A stretch of 64,000 nt of DNA from Acinetobacter harbinensis (GTDB lineage: Bacteria; Pseudomonadota; Gammaproteobacteria; Pseudomonadales; Moraxellaceae): assembly GCF_000816495.1 (NCBI RefSeq), contig NZ_JXBK01000001.1:967895-1031894 (forward strand), written 5' to 3'. This document shows positions 1 to 8,836 of this stretch, one piece after another. Position 1 is the first letter of the stretch. Every line of letters begins with the position of its first letter. A program made the position numbers and the translations under genes. The notes under the pieces were generated by a model, which worked only from the letters and a program-made list of their open reading frames with translations, had not been told where the DNA came from and made no database searches.

Positions 1-77
1 TTGGTCAAGCAGATTATCAGCTGGTCATTGAACAAATGCGTGCTGAACTTGCCAAAGTCGGTGCAGTAAACGTTTAA
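1..77 (+). CDS. C-terminal fragment of an unidentified protein
   Basis: The frame beginning at base 3 is open from the window edge to TAA at 75-77 and encodes 24 residues ending AELAKVGAVNV. The composition (alternating charged and hydrophobic residues, helical) is that of a real protein end, and a hairpin with a short T-run follows about 70 bases later. Too little is present to identify a family. The start lies outside the window. Confidence 0.6.
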   Translation, partial: GQADYQLVIEQMRAELAKVGAVNV

Positions 78-148
78 GCCTACTAGCATAGTGTGCGCTG
101 ATAGATAGCATAGAGCATGCTAAACGTATCTGTCTGATGGTTTAAATC

Positions 149-181
149 AGCAGATGCGTCTACTTTACGCAGCCTGCTTTT
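149..181 (+). terminator. Possible intrinsic terminator after the first gene
   Basis: AGCAG (149-153) and TGCGT (155-159) pair with ACGCA (167-171) and CTGCT (174-178), around an asymmetric internal bulge and a 7-base loop, followed by a T-run of only four. It is well placed to end the upstream gene, but the bulge and short T-run make it moderate. Confidence 0.4.
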
Positions 182-270
182 AGTGTTTAATCATGCAGCA
201 TGAAAATGATAAGAACGACTTTAAATCATCCTTGTTTTGGTTATTTTAACTGTCAGAGATGATTGATTTT

Positions 271-304
271 AAGCTGAGTATTTCTGTTCAGCTTCGGCTT
301 AAGC
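271..304 (+). promoter_or_regulatory. Competing small hairpins in the sugE leader
   Basis: AAGCTGA (271-277) pairs with TCAGCTT (288-294). The same right arm can instead form AGC-TTCG-GCT (290-299) or GCTT (291-294) with AAGC (301-304). These helices exclude one another and end about 20 bases before the sugE start, so a leader switch is possible. I could not fit it to a known guanidine riboswitch class. Function is inference only. Confidence 0.25.
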
Positions 305-325
305 TCAATAAAATAGGAACAGCAC

Positions 326-640
326 ATGGCTTGGATGGCGTTATTGCTGGCGGGTGTTTTCGAAATTGTCTGGGCCTATTCGATGAAGCTTTCGGATGGC
401 TTTACCCGACTGACCTCGAGTATTGTGACCTTAATTTTTATGATGTTAAGTTTTGCCTTGCTGACTTATGCCATGCGTAGTTTGCCACTGGGTACAGCCT
501 ATACCATTTGGACCGGCATTGGTGCAGTGGGTTCTTTTTTAGTGGGCATTTTAGTCTTAGGTGAGCCTGCGACCGCCCTGCGTATGCTGGCCGCGGTGCT
601 GATTATCGCTGGATTAGTCTTAATGAAACTGTCATCATAA
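326..640 (+). CDS. sugE: SMR-family guanidinium exporter (Gdx/SugE type)
   Basis: A 104-residue inner-membrane protein with four predicted helices, the standard size for the small multidrug resistance family, which works as an antiparallel dimer exchanging protons for guanidinium or some quaternary ammonium compounds. The residues lining the substrate site of Gdx proteins are all present at the expected positions: G10, E13, W16, S42, Y59, W62 and K101, with the subfamily segment WTGIGAVG at 62-69. This favours the guanidinium-exporter branch over the EmrE multidrug branch. The ATG follows a weak AGGAAC site. The leader can fold into alternative hairpins. It seems to be a single-gene unit; ogt follows 29 bases later with its own ribosome site. 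Confidence 0.9.
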   Translation: MAWMALLLAGVFEIVWAYSMKLSDGFTRLTSSIVTLIFMMLSFALLTYAMRSLPLGTAYTIWTGIGAVGSFLVGILVLGEPATALRMLAAVLIIAGLVLMKLSS

Positions 641-669
641 AATTAAAGTTTTGCCATAAGGAGCAAGTG

Positions 670-1170
670 ATGCAACTCCACTTTATAGACATGCCATCTC
701 CTGTTGGGCGCTTAAAATTAGTGGCCAATTCACAGGCTTTGGTGGCAGTGATGTGGGAAAATGAACAGCCCAAATGTTTAGACTCTAAACAGCTGTTGCC
801 CTGTGCTGATCATCCGATTTTATTGGCCACTCAAAAGCAATTAAGCGAATATTTTGCCGGACAACGCCAACATTTTGATCTGCCTTTGACCTTTGAAGGC
901 ACAGACTTTCAACAGAAAGTTTGGCAGGCATTGCTGAGTATTCCGTTTGCAGAAACTCGCAGTTATCGTGATATTGCTGCGCAAATTGGCAATGTCAAAG
1001 CAGTACGTGCAGTGGGTGCGGCCAATGGGAAAAACCCAATTTCCATTATTGCGCCGTGTCATCGGGTGATTGGTGCCAATGGCCAGTTGGTGGGTTTTGC
1101 CGGTGGATTGAACAATAAACACATTTTACTTCAGCTTGAACAACAGGTGGCTCAAACAAGCAACAGTTAA
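670..1170 (+). CDS. ogt: Methylated-DNA--protein-cysteine methyltransferase
   Basis: Suicidal DNA repair protein that moves the alkyl group from O6-alkylguanine (and O4-alkylthymine) to its own cysteine. The 166-residue product has the active-site PCHR motif with the acceptor at C130, preceded by the helix-turn-helix and the N-hinge region around 110-128. A GTG three bases upstream is in frame, but AAGGAG at 658-663 is better spaced for the ATG at 670, so I use that. It has no Ada-type N-terminal regulatory domain, so it is the constitutive Ogt type. It may be cotranscribed with sugE. Confidence 0.93.
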   Translation: MQLHFIDMPSPVGRLKLVANSQALVAVMWENEQPKCLDSKQLLPCADHPILLATQKQLSEYFAGQRQHFDLPLTFEGTDFQQKVWQALLSIPFAETRSYRDIAAQIGNVKAVRAVGAANGKNPISIIAPCHRVIGANGQLVGFAGGLNNKHILLQLEQQVAQTSNS

Positions 1171-1211
1171 AGCCCTTGCCATTATTTCTGTCCTATACCA
1201 TTGAGTAAAAG

Positions 1212-1865
1212 ATGCTAAATGCCATATTAGGTCCCTTATTTTCAATATTGGGTTGGGTTGTTTTTGTCGTTATTGGCTTAGCAATTTTTAAGATTTTTAA
1301 GCCAGTTTTAAAAGGTAAGTTGGGGGAGTTTGCGGTCAGCCAACACGCCAAAAAATATTTAACCGCAGAATATATTGTACTGAACAATTGTACCTTGCCC
1401 GAGGTGCAGTTAGGCACCACGCAAATTGACCATATTTTACTCAGTCCCTATGGTATTTTTGTGATTGAAACTAAAAACTATAAGGGCTGGATTTTTGGCA
1501 GTGAACGTCAAAAAATGTGGACGCAGACTTTATTTAAAAAAAGCTATAAATTTCAAAACCCATTGCATCAAAACTATAAGCATCAAAAAGTGTTACAGCA
1601 GTTGTTGGTAGATTTAATCGCACCTGAATATTTGCATTCAATTGTGGTATTTATGCCAGAATGTGAGTTTAAAACAGTCATGCCGATGAATGTATTTAAA
1701 GGCAAAGACTGGGTTAACTATGTTAAAGCGTTTAAGCATGAGGTGATTCCGGCGATGAAACTAAAACGCATTCAACAGTGTATTGAAAAAGAAATGCTGG
1801 AAAAATCATGGAAAACCGATCGCTTGCATGTGGCCAATTTAAAACAACATAAAAATAACCGTTAA
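1212..1865 (+). CDS. NERD-domain membrane-anchored protein
   Basis: The 217-residue protein starts with one hydrophobic helix (about 5-28) and then a NERD (nuclease-related) domain over about 33-150. Typical family signatures are GKLGEFAV near 36, TQIDHILLSPYGIFVIETKNYKG around 70-92 (an acidic residue then E-x-K as in restriction-endonuclease-like folds), and an aromatic-basic stretch thereafter. NERD proteins are thought to be nucleases or DNA-processing factors, but the exact role is unknown for most. The catalytic-looking D and ExK residues are kept, so activity is plausible. It sits between ogt and convergent dusC; proximity to a repair gene is suggestive only. Confidence 0.8.
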   Translation: MLNAILGPLFSILGWVVFVVIGLAIFKIFKPVLKGKLGEFAVSQHAKKYLTAEYIVLNNCTLPEVQLGTTQIDHILLSPYGIFVIETKNYKGWIFGSERQKMWTQTLFKKSYKFQNPLHQNYKHQKVLQQLLVDLIAPEYLHSIVVFMPECEFKTVMPMNVFKGKDWVNYVKAFKHEVIPAMKLKRIQQCIEKEMLEKSWKTDRLHVANLKQHKNNR

Positions 1866-1938
1866 CATTCAATCTGGCATACAAGTTTTGTGTTTATTTT
1901 ATCGCGTGGACTGCAATTTAGTTTAAAAGCATAATCGA

Positions 1939-2874
1939 CTAACTTGTCGTGTGTTGGAGTTGGTCGATTATTTCTTGCAAGTGTTTAATACGTTTGACCT
2001 CATTCCACAGGGTTTTTGCTTGAGGATAGTGTTTAGACATCATGCCGAGCCATTGTTTATAACGTCCGACCATATTAATTTCTTTTTTATAGTTGCCTTG
2101 TAAAAAACGACTTTGTAGCAGTAATAATTCATCCCACGTCAGTAATGCGGTATCTATATTTTGGCGAATACATTGGCTTAAATCGGGAGTGGTTACTGCG
2201 CCGCGGCCGAGCATTAAATCTGCACAGCCTGATTCGAGTCGGCATTGCTTGGCATCTTGATTGTTCCAAATTTCACCATTGGCAATCACATTAATTTTTA
2301 AAGCATGTTGAATCGGTTGGAGCTGATCCCAAAAAGCGGGCGGAGTATAGCCTTCGGCTTTGGTACGCGCATGTACGGTTAACCATGCCGCACCGGCATC
2401 TTCAATGGCGTGGGCATTTTCCAACGTATAGTTGCGGTCTAAATAACCCAAACGCATTTTGGCTGATACTGGAATATGGGCCGGTACGGCATCTCGAACG
2501 GCTTTGACCAATTGATGCACTACTTCCGGTTCATCCAAAAGCACGGAACCACCGCGGTGACGATTCACGGTTTTGGCTGGACAGCCAAAATTAAGATCAA
2601 TAGCCGGCGCGCCCAGTTCAACCACACGTGCGGCATTGGCGGCCAACATCTCGGCATTGTTACCCAAAAATTGCACATGCACCGGTGTGCCCGCTGCGGT
2701 CTTACCATCAGTCAGCAGTTCAGGGCAATAGGTATGATAAACGTGGTCAGGCAGCACAGCGTCGGTCACTCGAATAAATTCGGTTACACACCAATCAAAG
2801 CTGCCGACATGCGTTAAAACTTCACGCATAATTGGATCAGTTAAGCCTTCCATGGGCGCAAGAATAAGTTTCAA
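1939..2874 (-). CDS. dusC: tRNA-dihydrouridine(16) synthase DusC
   Basis: FMN- and NADPH-dependent enzyme that reduces uridine 16 in the tRNA D-loop. The 311-residue TIM-barrel protein opens with the flavin-binding LAPMEGLTDP segment and has the catalytic cysteine at C98 in LNFGCPAK, followed by the RHRGGSVLL phosphate-binding loop and later the HARTKAEGY segment. Length and the PMEGLTD start fit the DusC branch better than DusA or DusB. It is a single gene convergent with the NERD gene; the start is close behind a GGAG-like site. Confidence 0.93.
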   Translation of the reverse strand: MKLILAPMEGLTDPIMREVLTHVGSFDWCVTEFIRVTDAVLPDHVYHTYCPELLTDGKTAAGTPVHVQFLGNNAEMLAANAARVVELGAPAIDLNFGCPAKTVNRHRGGSVLLDEPEVVHQLVKAVRDAVPAHIPVSAKMRLGYLDRNYTLENAHAIEDAGAAWLTVHARTKAEGYTPPAFWDQLQPIQHALKINVIANGEIWNNQDAKQCRLESGCADLMLGRGAVTTPDLSQCIRQNIDTALLTWDELLLLQSRFLQGNYKKEINMVGRYKQWLGMMSKHYPQAKTLWNEVKRIKHLQEIIDQLQHTTS

Positions 2875-2979
2875 GGAGAAAGACCTGTCAAGAGCAAAAA
2901 AGCGGTTATACGCACTTTATCATCGCTTGTCTAGCCAGCGCTTAAAGCACTGACCGGCAATGCGTCAAGTAAGCGATTT

Positions 2980-3786
2980 TTAGCGGCCTAAAATCATCTC
3001 TAAGACAAACTTAGAGCCAATAAAACCAATGGCCAGTAGGACAAAACCGATCAAGGTAAAACGAATGGCTTTTTGCCCGCGCCAACCAAAACGGTAATGG
3101 CCAATCAGTAAAGCGCCGTAAACAAACCATGAGATAATACTAAAAGCCGTTTTATGCGCCAAATGTTGGGCAAAAAAATCATCAATCGTAAAGAAACCAA
3201 ACAATAACGCCACGGTTAATAGGGCAAAGCCGGTAATAATCAAATCGAAGAGTAACGATTCCATGGCTTGAAAAGAGGGCAATAAATTGACCCAAAGTCT
3301 TTTTTGTTTGTTCTTTAGTTCGCGGTCTTGAAACCATAAAATAACCGCTTGAATGGTGGCCATCAGCAGCACCGCATAAGCTGAAAGGGATAAAATAATA
3401 TGGATATCTAGACCCAAAAAATGCTGTTCAATAAATTGATTTTGCTTGCTTAAACTAAAACCCATAATCAGGCCGACTGCGGCCACCGGAATGCCAATTA
3501 AATTGAGTGCTAAAATTGGCCGAAATGCACTAAAAATAAAACTCAGCAGCAGCATTAATCCTGAAGTGAATGACATGAGGACAAATACATCATAATTTAC
3601 CCCAAGCGGGGTCAGCATATCGTTGTATAAGACCGCAGCATGCAGCACTAAGCCTAAGCCCAGTACCAGTCTGATAAACCAATGGTTTGGTTCACGTTTT
3701 GACACTAAATGAATCAACAAATACCAAAAAGAGCTGGTATAGGCCATTAATGCTAAGATCGTGTAAACCAAGGGGAGACTGATCAT
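2980..3786 (-). CDS. ypjD: YpjD/CcsA-like inner membrane protein
   Basis: A 268-residue integral membrane protein with about eight predicted helices, of the cytochrome c assembly (CcsA/CcmC-like) family. YpjD homologues in gammaproteobacteria lie next to and divergent from ffh, as here. The family's haem-handling role is not established for YpjD. The sequence keeps histidines in or near membrane segments (for example around 48 and 198-200), but lacks the long tryptophan-rich haem loop of true cytochrome c synthases. It is transcribed away from ffh across a 138-base AT-rich shared region. Confidence 0.85.
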   Translation of the reverse strand: MISLPLVYTILALMAYTSSFWYLLIHLVSKREPNHWFIRLVLGLGLVLHAAVLYNDMLTPLGVNYDVFVLMSFTSGLMLLLSFIFSAFRPILALNLIGIPVAAVGLIMGFSLSKQNQFIEQHFLGLDIHIILSLSAYAVLLMATIQAVILWFQDRELKNKQKRLWVNLLPSFQAMESLLFDLIITGFALLTVALLFGFFTIDDFFAQHLAHKTAFSIISWFVYGALLIGHYRFGWRGQKAIRFTLIGFVLLAIGFIGSKFVLEMILGR

Positions 3787-3924
3787 GTCAAACCTTTTTC
3801 AGGGTGATAAATATTCATTTATATAAATTCTACGCGAACTACAGTATCCTATAGCATCTTATGCATAAATTTTCTATTTTAAGAAAGATTTTTTTGCAAC
3901 TAGCAATTTTAAGCGGATTTTGCA

Positions 3925-5331
3925 ATGTTTGATACCTTAACAGAACGACTCACGCAGAGTTTAAGAAATGTTACTGGCTCAGGGCAGCTAACCGAAGACA
4001 ATATTAAAGATACGTTACGTGAAGTACGTATGGCACTTCTTGAAGCCGATGTTGCGTTACCTGTAACTCGTGAATTCATCGCGAAAGTTAAGGAAGAAGC
4101 ATTGGGTCAAGAAGTGATGACTCAGTTATCACCAGGCCAAGCTTTTGTCAAAATTGTTCATGATGAACTGACCAAAATGATGGGCGAGGCCAACGAAAGC
4201 CTTGACCTTGCAGCCAAACCGCCAGTGGTGATTTTATTGGCCGGTTTACAAGGTGCGGGTAAAACCACCACCGCTGCAAAATTGGCACGTTTTCTCCATG
4301 AGCGTCAAAAGAAAAAAGTCGCGATGGTGTCTGCCGACGTTTATCGTCCGGCGGCGATTAAACAGCTTCAAACTGTGGCAGGTGAAGTGGGCGCGATTTT
4401 CTTAGAATCCAGTGCCGATGAAAAACCGATTACCATTGTCACGCGCGCAATTGAACAGGCTAAAATTCAGTTTGCCGATGTGTTGATTGTCGATACTGCG
4501 GGTCGTTTACATGTCGATGATGACATGATGGACGAAATTAAACAGCTGCATGCGGCCATTAACCCAACTGAAACGCTGTTCGTGGTGGATGCCATGACCG
4601 GTCAGGATGCGGCCAATACCGCAAAAGCATTTAACGATGCATTACCGCTGACCGGTGTGATTCTGACCAAAACCGATGGTGATGCACGCGGTGGTGCGGC
4701 ACTTTCAGTACGTGCCATTACCGGTAAGCCAATTAAATTCTTGGGCATGGGTGAAAAACTCGATGCGCTAGAGCCATTCCATCCTGAACGTATCGCACAG
4801 CGTATTTTAGGCATGGGCGATGTACTTTCTTTAGTCGAAGAAGTTGAACGTAAAATCGACAAAGAAAAAGCGGAAAAAATGGCGAAAAAACTGCAAAAAG
4901 GCGGTAGCTTCAACTTTGAAGATATGCTGATGCAGTTTGAACAAATGAACAATATGGGCGGCATGATGGGCTTCTTAGACAAGTTGCCGGGCATGAGTAA
5001 TTCAGGTATTCAAGATGCCATTGCACAAGCGAATCCTGAAAAGCAAGTGAAAAAAATGGAAGCGATTATCCAATCGATGACCATTAAAGAACGCCGTAAC
5101 CCAGACTTAATGAATCCAAGTCGTAAAAAACGTATTGCAGCGGGCTGTGGTATGGATGTGGTTGAAGTCAATAAGTTGATTAAACAGCACGCGCAAATGG
5201 CTAAAATGATGAAGAAATTCGCTAATCCATCGGGTATGGCGAAAATGATGAAATCATTAAGCGGGATGCAAAATAAATTCGGCGGTGGCGGCGGTATGGG
5301 CCCACTGTTCGGTGGCAATGATAAAAAGTAA
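3925..5331 (+). CDS. ffh: Signal recognition particle GTPase Ffh
   Basis: Protein subunit of the bacterial signal recognition particle, which binds 4.5S RNA and hydrophobic nascent chains and docks with FtsY at the membrane. The 468 residues show the N bundle (1-95), the G domain with P-loop GLQGAGKTT (107-115), DTAGR near 190, TKTDGDARGG near 248, and a C-terminal M domain that is strikingly methionine- and glycine-rich. The length is normal. The start follows an AAGCGGA site. It is divergent from ypjD and separated from convergent coaX by a strong shared terminator. Confidence 0.98.
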   Translation: MFDTLTERLTQSLRNVTGSGQLTEDNIKDTLREVRMALLEADVALPVTREFIAKVKEEALGQEVMTQLSPGQAFVKIVHDELTKMMGEANESLDLAAKPPVVILLAGLQGAGKTTTAAKLARFLHERQKKKVAMVSADVYRPAAIKQLQTVAGEVGAIFLESSADEKPITIVTRAIEQAKIQFADVLIVDTAGRLHVDDDMMDEIKQLHAAINPTETLFVVDAMTGQDAANTAKAFNDALPLTGVILTKTDGDARGGAALSVRAITGKPIKFLGMGEKLDALEPFHPERIAQRILGMGDVLSLVEEVERKIDKEKAEKMAKKLQKGGSFNFEDMLMQFEQMNNMGGMMGFLDKLPGMSNSGIQDAIAQANPEKQVKKMEAIIQSMTIKERRNPDLMNPSRKKRIAAGCGMDVVEVNKLIKQHAQMAKMMKKFANPSGMAKMMKSLSGMQNKFGGGGGMGPLFGGNDKK

Positions 5332-5349
5332 TTTTTATCTGCTTATCAT

Positions 5350-5380
5350 AAAAAAAGATGCGATAAACGCATCTTTTTTT
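5350..5380. terminator. Bidirectional terminator between ffh and coaX
   Basis: A perfect 13-bp stem reads AAAAAAAGATGCG, loop ATAAA, then the complement ending in seven T. The A-run on the left makes it work as a T-run for the opposite strand, so one element can end both convergent genes. Confidence 0.92.
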
Positions 5381-5397
5381 ATAGCTGAATTTTTTGA

Positions 5398-6150
5398 TTA
5401 TTTAGAGGATTCAAACTCTTGCTGTTCAATATAAAATTGCAAACCGCTAAGCAGTAGATCTGGTTTAATGATCGGATTGAATTCTGTTAAAAACTGAGCA
5501 AATAACGGCGCATCACCACCGGTGAGAATTAATTGCCGTGGCTTTTGTTGCATGACTTGCTGGATGGTGCTGACCAAACCCAAAAAAATCCCATGATGTA
5601 CTGCATCAATGGTATTGCGTCCGGGAGTTAGCTCATCAAAGGCGGCATCGGGAATTTTAATGCCTTTGGTGTTTTGAATCAGCGAGTCGCGCTGTAAATA
5701 TAAATTCGGTAAAATATAGCCACCTAAATGCTGTAAGCCGTCGCTTAAGTCAATGGTTAACGCCGTACCACAGCTGATGATGCAATAATCTGCTGCCGGA
5801 TCATGCGCCACGGCCAATACTTGTAACCAACGGTCAATCCCCAGTTGTGTCGGCTCATCATAGCCACAGTTTAAGCCCGCATATTCTGCATGGACGCGAG
5901 CAAAAATCACTGGAATATTCAGCGTTTTTAAAATGGCTTTAATCCGTGCATTGTTCTTTTTATCTTGCACAGAGGACACGCCCACATTGTGCAGCTGCAA
6001 AGCTTTAAAATGTTGAATCAGACCTAACAGTAAATCTGCGGGCGACTGTAAATGCATTTCTGCTGCATGTTCAATCACCTCATGGTGATCGGTAATCCAA
6101 TATTTAAGCCGTGTATTGCCAATATCTAACCATAAATTTTTCATTGCCAT
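5398..6150 (-). CDS. coaX: Type III pantothenate kinase
   Basis: Catalyses ATP-dependent phosphorylation of pantothenate, the first step to coenzyme A. The 250-residue ASKHA-fold protein has the phosphate-1 motif DIGNTR at 9-14, the central GIDRW motif, the [11 protein letters not shown] motif and the GGYILPNL segment, and ends with the LTGGDA adenosine motif. This form needs a monovalent cation and is not inhibited by CoA, unlike CoaA. Two ATGs lie at the start (MAM); either is possible. It begins four bases after birA stops, so the two are one operon, the usual birA-coaX pairing. Confidence 0.95.
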   Translation of the reverse strand: MAMKNLWLDIGNTRLKYWITDHHEVIEHAAEMHLQSPADLLLGLIQHFKALQLHNVGVSSVQDKKNNARIKAILKTLNIPVIFARVHAEYAGLNCGYDEPTQLGIDRWLQVLAVAHDPAADYCIISCGTALTIDLSDGLQHLGGYILPNLYLQRDSLIQNTKGIKIPDAAFDELTPGRNTIDAVHHGIFLGLVSTIQQVMQQKPRQLILTGGDAPLFAQFLTEFNPIIKPDLLLSGLQFYIEQQEFESSK

Positions 6151-6154
6151 GTCT

Positions 6155-6913
6155 CTATAGCGCGGCGTCTAAACGGCGTAAACGCCCTTGATAAAACTGT
6201 TGTATGCCTGCATGGGTTTCAATACAGACTGCGCCATCATCTTGAATGCCTAAAAAAATACCGCAACACAGTCCCGAATGATGTTCAAATTCAACCGCCT
6301 GCTGTATAAATGCGGCATTGTGGTTAAAACGTGCTGCCAAATGATAACAACCATGATCAAACCATTCACGTGCCTGTTGAATGGCCAGATACAGCTCAGC
6401 AATCAGTTCAATACGCATAATGTTTGTTAAACCGAGTTCTGCTAAAGAGCTGGCATGTTGATCAAGCTGTTCTTTGGCAATTGGCGCCAGATTAATCCCG
6501 ACCCCCACAATGACTTGATGCGGCGACAGCGGTTCAACTAAAATACCGCCCCATTTACCCTGTGTGCTATACAGATCATTTGGCCATTTGACTTGTAAAT
6601 CTAAACCTTTAAGACTGGGCATTTGTAGAATATTCAGTGCAATTTCAAGTGCAAGTCGGCCATCGATGGGTGTTTGTGTATTCAGCAATGTGCTTAAATA
6701 GATGTTGCCTTCTGGAGACAACCATTGCCTCTGACGTTGACCGCGACCTTGAGTTTGCTGCGTACTACACACCAAAACACTGTGCATACCTTTCAGAGCC
6801 AGTTCACGTACATCATCATTGGTGGATGTGGTGATGGGTTTGAGGATTAACACTTCAGGAAGCTGCTTGGCGTCATTGAGAATTTTTTGCAGTTGTCGCG
6901 TCTCTACATCCAT
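6155..6913 (-). CDS. birA: Biotin--[acetyl-CoA-carboxylase] ligase, no HTH domain
   Basis: Activates biotin to biotinyl-AMP and transfers it to the biotin carrier protein of acetyl-CoA carboxylase. The 252-residue protein has the adenylate loop region [11 protein letters not shown] at 54-64, KWPNDL and KWGGILVE segments, and the small C-terminal SH3-like domain. Only about 20 residues precede the catalytic domain, so the N-terminal winged helix that lets E. coli BirA repress the bio operon is absent. It is therefore monofunctional, and the bio genes in this window need another regulator. First gene of the birA-coaX operon, divergent from the TauE-type permease. Confidence 0.95.
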   Translation of the reverse strand: MDVETRQLQKILNDAKQLPEVLILKPITTSTNDDVRELALKGMHSVLVCSTQQTQGRGQRQRQWLSPEGNIYLSTLLNTQTPIDGRLALEIALNILQMPSLKGLDLQVKWPNDLYSTQGKWGGILVEPLSPHQVIVGVGINLAPIAKEQLDQHASSLAELGLTNIMRIELIAELYLAIQQAREWFDHGCYHLAARFNHNAAFIQQAVEFEHHSGLCCGIFLGIQDDGAVCIETHAGIQQFYQGRLRRLDAAL

Positions 6914-6941
6914 TTAAATTAAACACCGTGGAATATGAAAT

Positions 6942-7751
6942 ATGGAGTTAATCATATATTTATTAATTGGCGCAATGGCAGGTTTTGCCGCCGGACTGTT
7001 TGGGGTCGGTGGTGGCATGATTATTGTTCCTATTTTATATATTGTCTTTACCCAGTTAAATTATGATCCGGCGGTGATTATGCATTTGGCGGTGGGCACT
7101 TCGTTGGCCACCATTATTGTGACCTCAATCAGCTCAGTCTCCGCCCATCATAAAAGAGGTGCGGTATTGTGGGATGTGTTTGCTAATTTAGCTCCGGGAC
7201 TGGCATTGGGTTCATTTTTGGGTGCAGGGATTGCCGATTATATTTCCGGTCAAGGGCTACAATTACTCATTGGTTTTTTTGCAGTGTGGGTGGCTTATGG
7301 CATGTTTAACGGTGCCAGTAAACCCGTTGATTTATCCAAGCACTTACCCAGTAAAAAATTACAACTGTTGGCAGGCGGCGGCATTGGTATTGCATCGGCT
7401 ATTTTTGGGATTGGGGGTGGCAGTTTAACCGTACCGTATTTAAACCGTCATGGTGTGGTGATGCAAAAAGCAGTGGCCACCTCCGCAGCAGGGGGGTTAC
7501 CTATTGCCGCGGCAGGTGCACTGGGCTTTATGTGGTTTGGTTCGAATGCGTCGGTTGAAATTCCGCACAGTATTGGGTATGTACATATTTATGCTTTTTT
7601 AGGGATTAGCGTGATGAGCTTTATGACGGCAAAACTGGGTGCTAAAGTGGCGCATAATTTATCACCGGCAATGCTCAAACGCTGTTTCTCTGGTCTTTTA
7701 ACCGTGGTCGGGCTATATTTTATTTATCACGGTTTTACAGCTTCCTTTTAA
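6942..7751 (+). CDS. TauE/SafE-family anion permease
   Basis: A 269-residue inner-membrane protein with about eight predicted helices in two repeats, each marked by the family glycine motif: GLFGVGGGMIIVP (about 19-31) and IFGIGGGSLTVPY (about 150-162). This family exports or imports sulfite, sulfoacetate and related organosulfur anions; the substrate cannot be told from sequence and no sulfur-metabolism gene is adjacent. It starts 28 bases from birA on the opposite strand. The start has only a weak ribosome site. Confidence 0.87.
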   Translation: MELIIYLLIGAMAGFAAGLFGVGGGMIIVPILYIVFTQLNYDPAVIMHLAVGTSLATIIVTSISSVSAHHKRGAVLWDVFANLAPGLALGSFLGAGIADYISGQGLQLLIGFFAVWVAYGMFNGASKPVDLSKHLPSKKLQLLAGGGIGIASAIFGIGGGSLTVPYLNRHGVVMQKAVATSAAGGLPIAAAGALGFMWFGSNASVEIPHSIGYVHIYAFLGISVMSFMTAKLGAKVAHNLSPAMLKRCFSGLLTVVGLYFIYHGFTASF

Positions 7752-8130
7752 TAGCCAAAAATTATTGCGCTGTTAAAGCGTCAGATGATTGAGCCGGTTA
7801 TTATTGTTTTTGTTCAGCTCAGGGCATCCTCATTTAAAAAATGCCTTTTGAGTGATAAACAGGTCATACGGTTGAATTATCGCGTCATTTAAAGCCTGAA
7901 TTTTTGAGCGCTTTAGGCTTAGATAGCTTAAATTTTCATCTATAATCAGCAGTATATTTTTTGTTTAATGCTGGCTTAACGCTTGAAGCTACTTTGATTG
8001 ACTTTAGCGACTTAAAATTGTCTAACAATGTCATATTCTTTATGCTAAAAACACAGTAAAACGGCGGCTAGAGTATCTGAACATGCGTAAATTTTTCGAT
8101 TGCATCTTATAAAAACAATATAGGGCGAAT
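7752..8130. other. 379-base gap ahead of the gntR-smc block
   Basis: No open frame with a ribosome site was found. The first half has weak imperfect repeats (for example GGCAT at about 7824 with ATGCC followed by TTTT), possibly a terminator for the permease gene. The second half carries a promoter-like pair listed separately. A short AGGGCG site precedes the gntR start. Confidence 0.6.
8018..8046 (+). promoter_or_regulatory. Candidate sigma-70 promoter for gntR-smc
   Basis: TTGTCT (8018-8023), 17-base spacer, TATGCT (8041-8046), about 85 bases upstream of the regulator start. Spacing is ideal and each box keeps four of six consensus bases. No other good pair was seen nearer to the gene. Confidence 0.45.
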
Positions 8131-8826
8131 ATGCAACAACAAGAAATCAATAGTCTATCTGGACAAATAGCTCAACACATTAGTGAGCAAATTATTCGCG
8201 GTGAGTTGGTGGAAGGGGAACGTATTCAAGAGCTGCGCATCTCCACTGAACTTCAGGTCAGCCGTGGTTCGGTGCGTGAAGCGTTATTGCTGTTACAGCG
8301 TACGCAGCTGATTGAGATTTATCCGCGCCGTGGTGCGATTGTCTCGGAAATGTCCACGCAACAAGTGCGTGCGTTATTTGATACCAGTGCTTTGCTGTTG
8401 GGGCAAATCGTGCAGCGTATGGCAGAGGTGTGGCGTGCGCATGAAGCAGACAATATTCAACAATTGCTCAATCAATTACATGATGAAACCCGTCAGGGCC
8501 ATACTGAAAAATTTTATGATTTAATCTTTCAAGGCTTAGCACGGCAACATGATTTAATCAGCAATAGCTATTTAATGAAGTTTTATCACGACCTATTGCC
8601 AGCCCTACGACGGAGCTATTTTTTAACCTTAAATATCTCGCGCCGTGAGCTAGATGAATCCTTTGCCTTGTTTAAGTTGGTGACTGATGCGATTTTGAAC
8701 CGAAAAGCACAACAAGCCACTTTATTTATGGATGATTTTTGTCGACACTTACGCAACCTCGTGTTGGAGTCGCTGACACGAATGAAACAAATCGAACTTG
8801 CATGGGCAAGACGTTCACGACGTTGA
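8131..8826 (+). CDS. GntR/FCD-family transcriptional regulator
   Basis: The 231-residue protein has an N-terminal GntR winged helix (about 8-75, with ISEQIIRGELVEGERI and the recognition helix around SRGSVREALLLLQ) and a C-terminal all-helical ligand-binding domain of the FCD type. FCD regulators usually sense carboxylates and repress catabolic genes, but here no metabolic gene is adjacent: it lies only 10 bases before smc and appears to be cotranscribed with it. The ligand and targets are unknown. Start chosen at ATG after AGGGCG. Confidence 0.85.
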   Translation: MQQQEINSLSGQIAQHISEQIIRGELVEGERIQELRISTELQVSRGSVREALLLLQRTQLIEIYPRRGAIVSEMSTQQVRALFDTSALLLGQIVQRMAEVWRAHEADNIQQLLNQLHDETRQGHTEKFYDLIFQGLARQHDLISNSYLMKFYHDLLPALRRSYFLTLNISRRELDESFALFKLVTDAILNRKAQQATLFMDDFCRHLRNLVLESLTRMKQIELAWARRSRR

Positions 8827-8836
8827 TCAGGACATT

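Noticed and set aside
195..240. Possible guanidine-II riboswitch hairpin with AACGA loop before sugE
   Set aside because: The stem is bulged, the loop is not a cleanly closed ACGR tetraloop, and the required second hairpin is missing.
259..480. Open frame of 73 residues starting before sugE
   Set aside because: It overlaps sugE in another frame, lacks a ribosome site and family likeness; sugE is clear.
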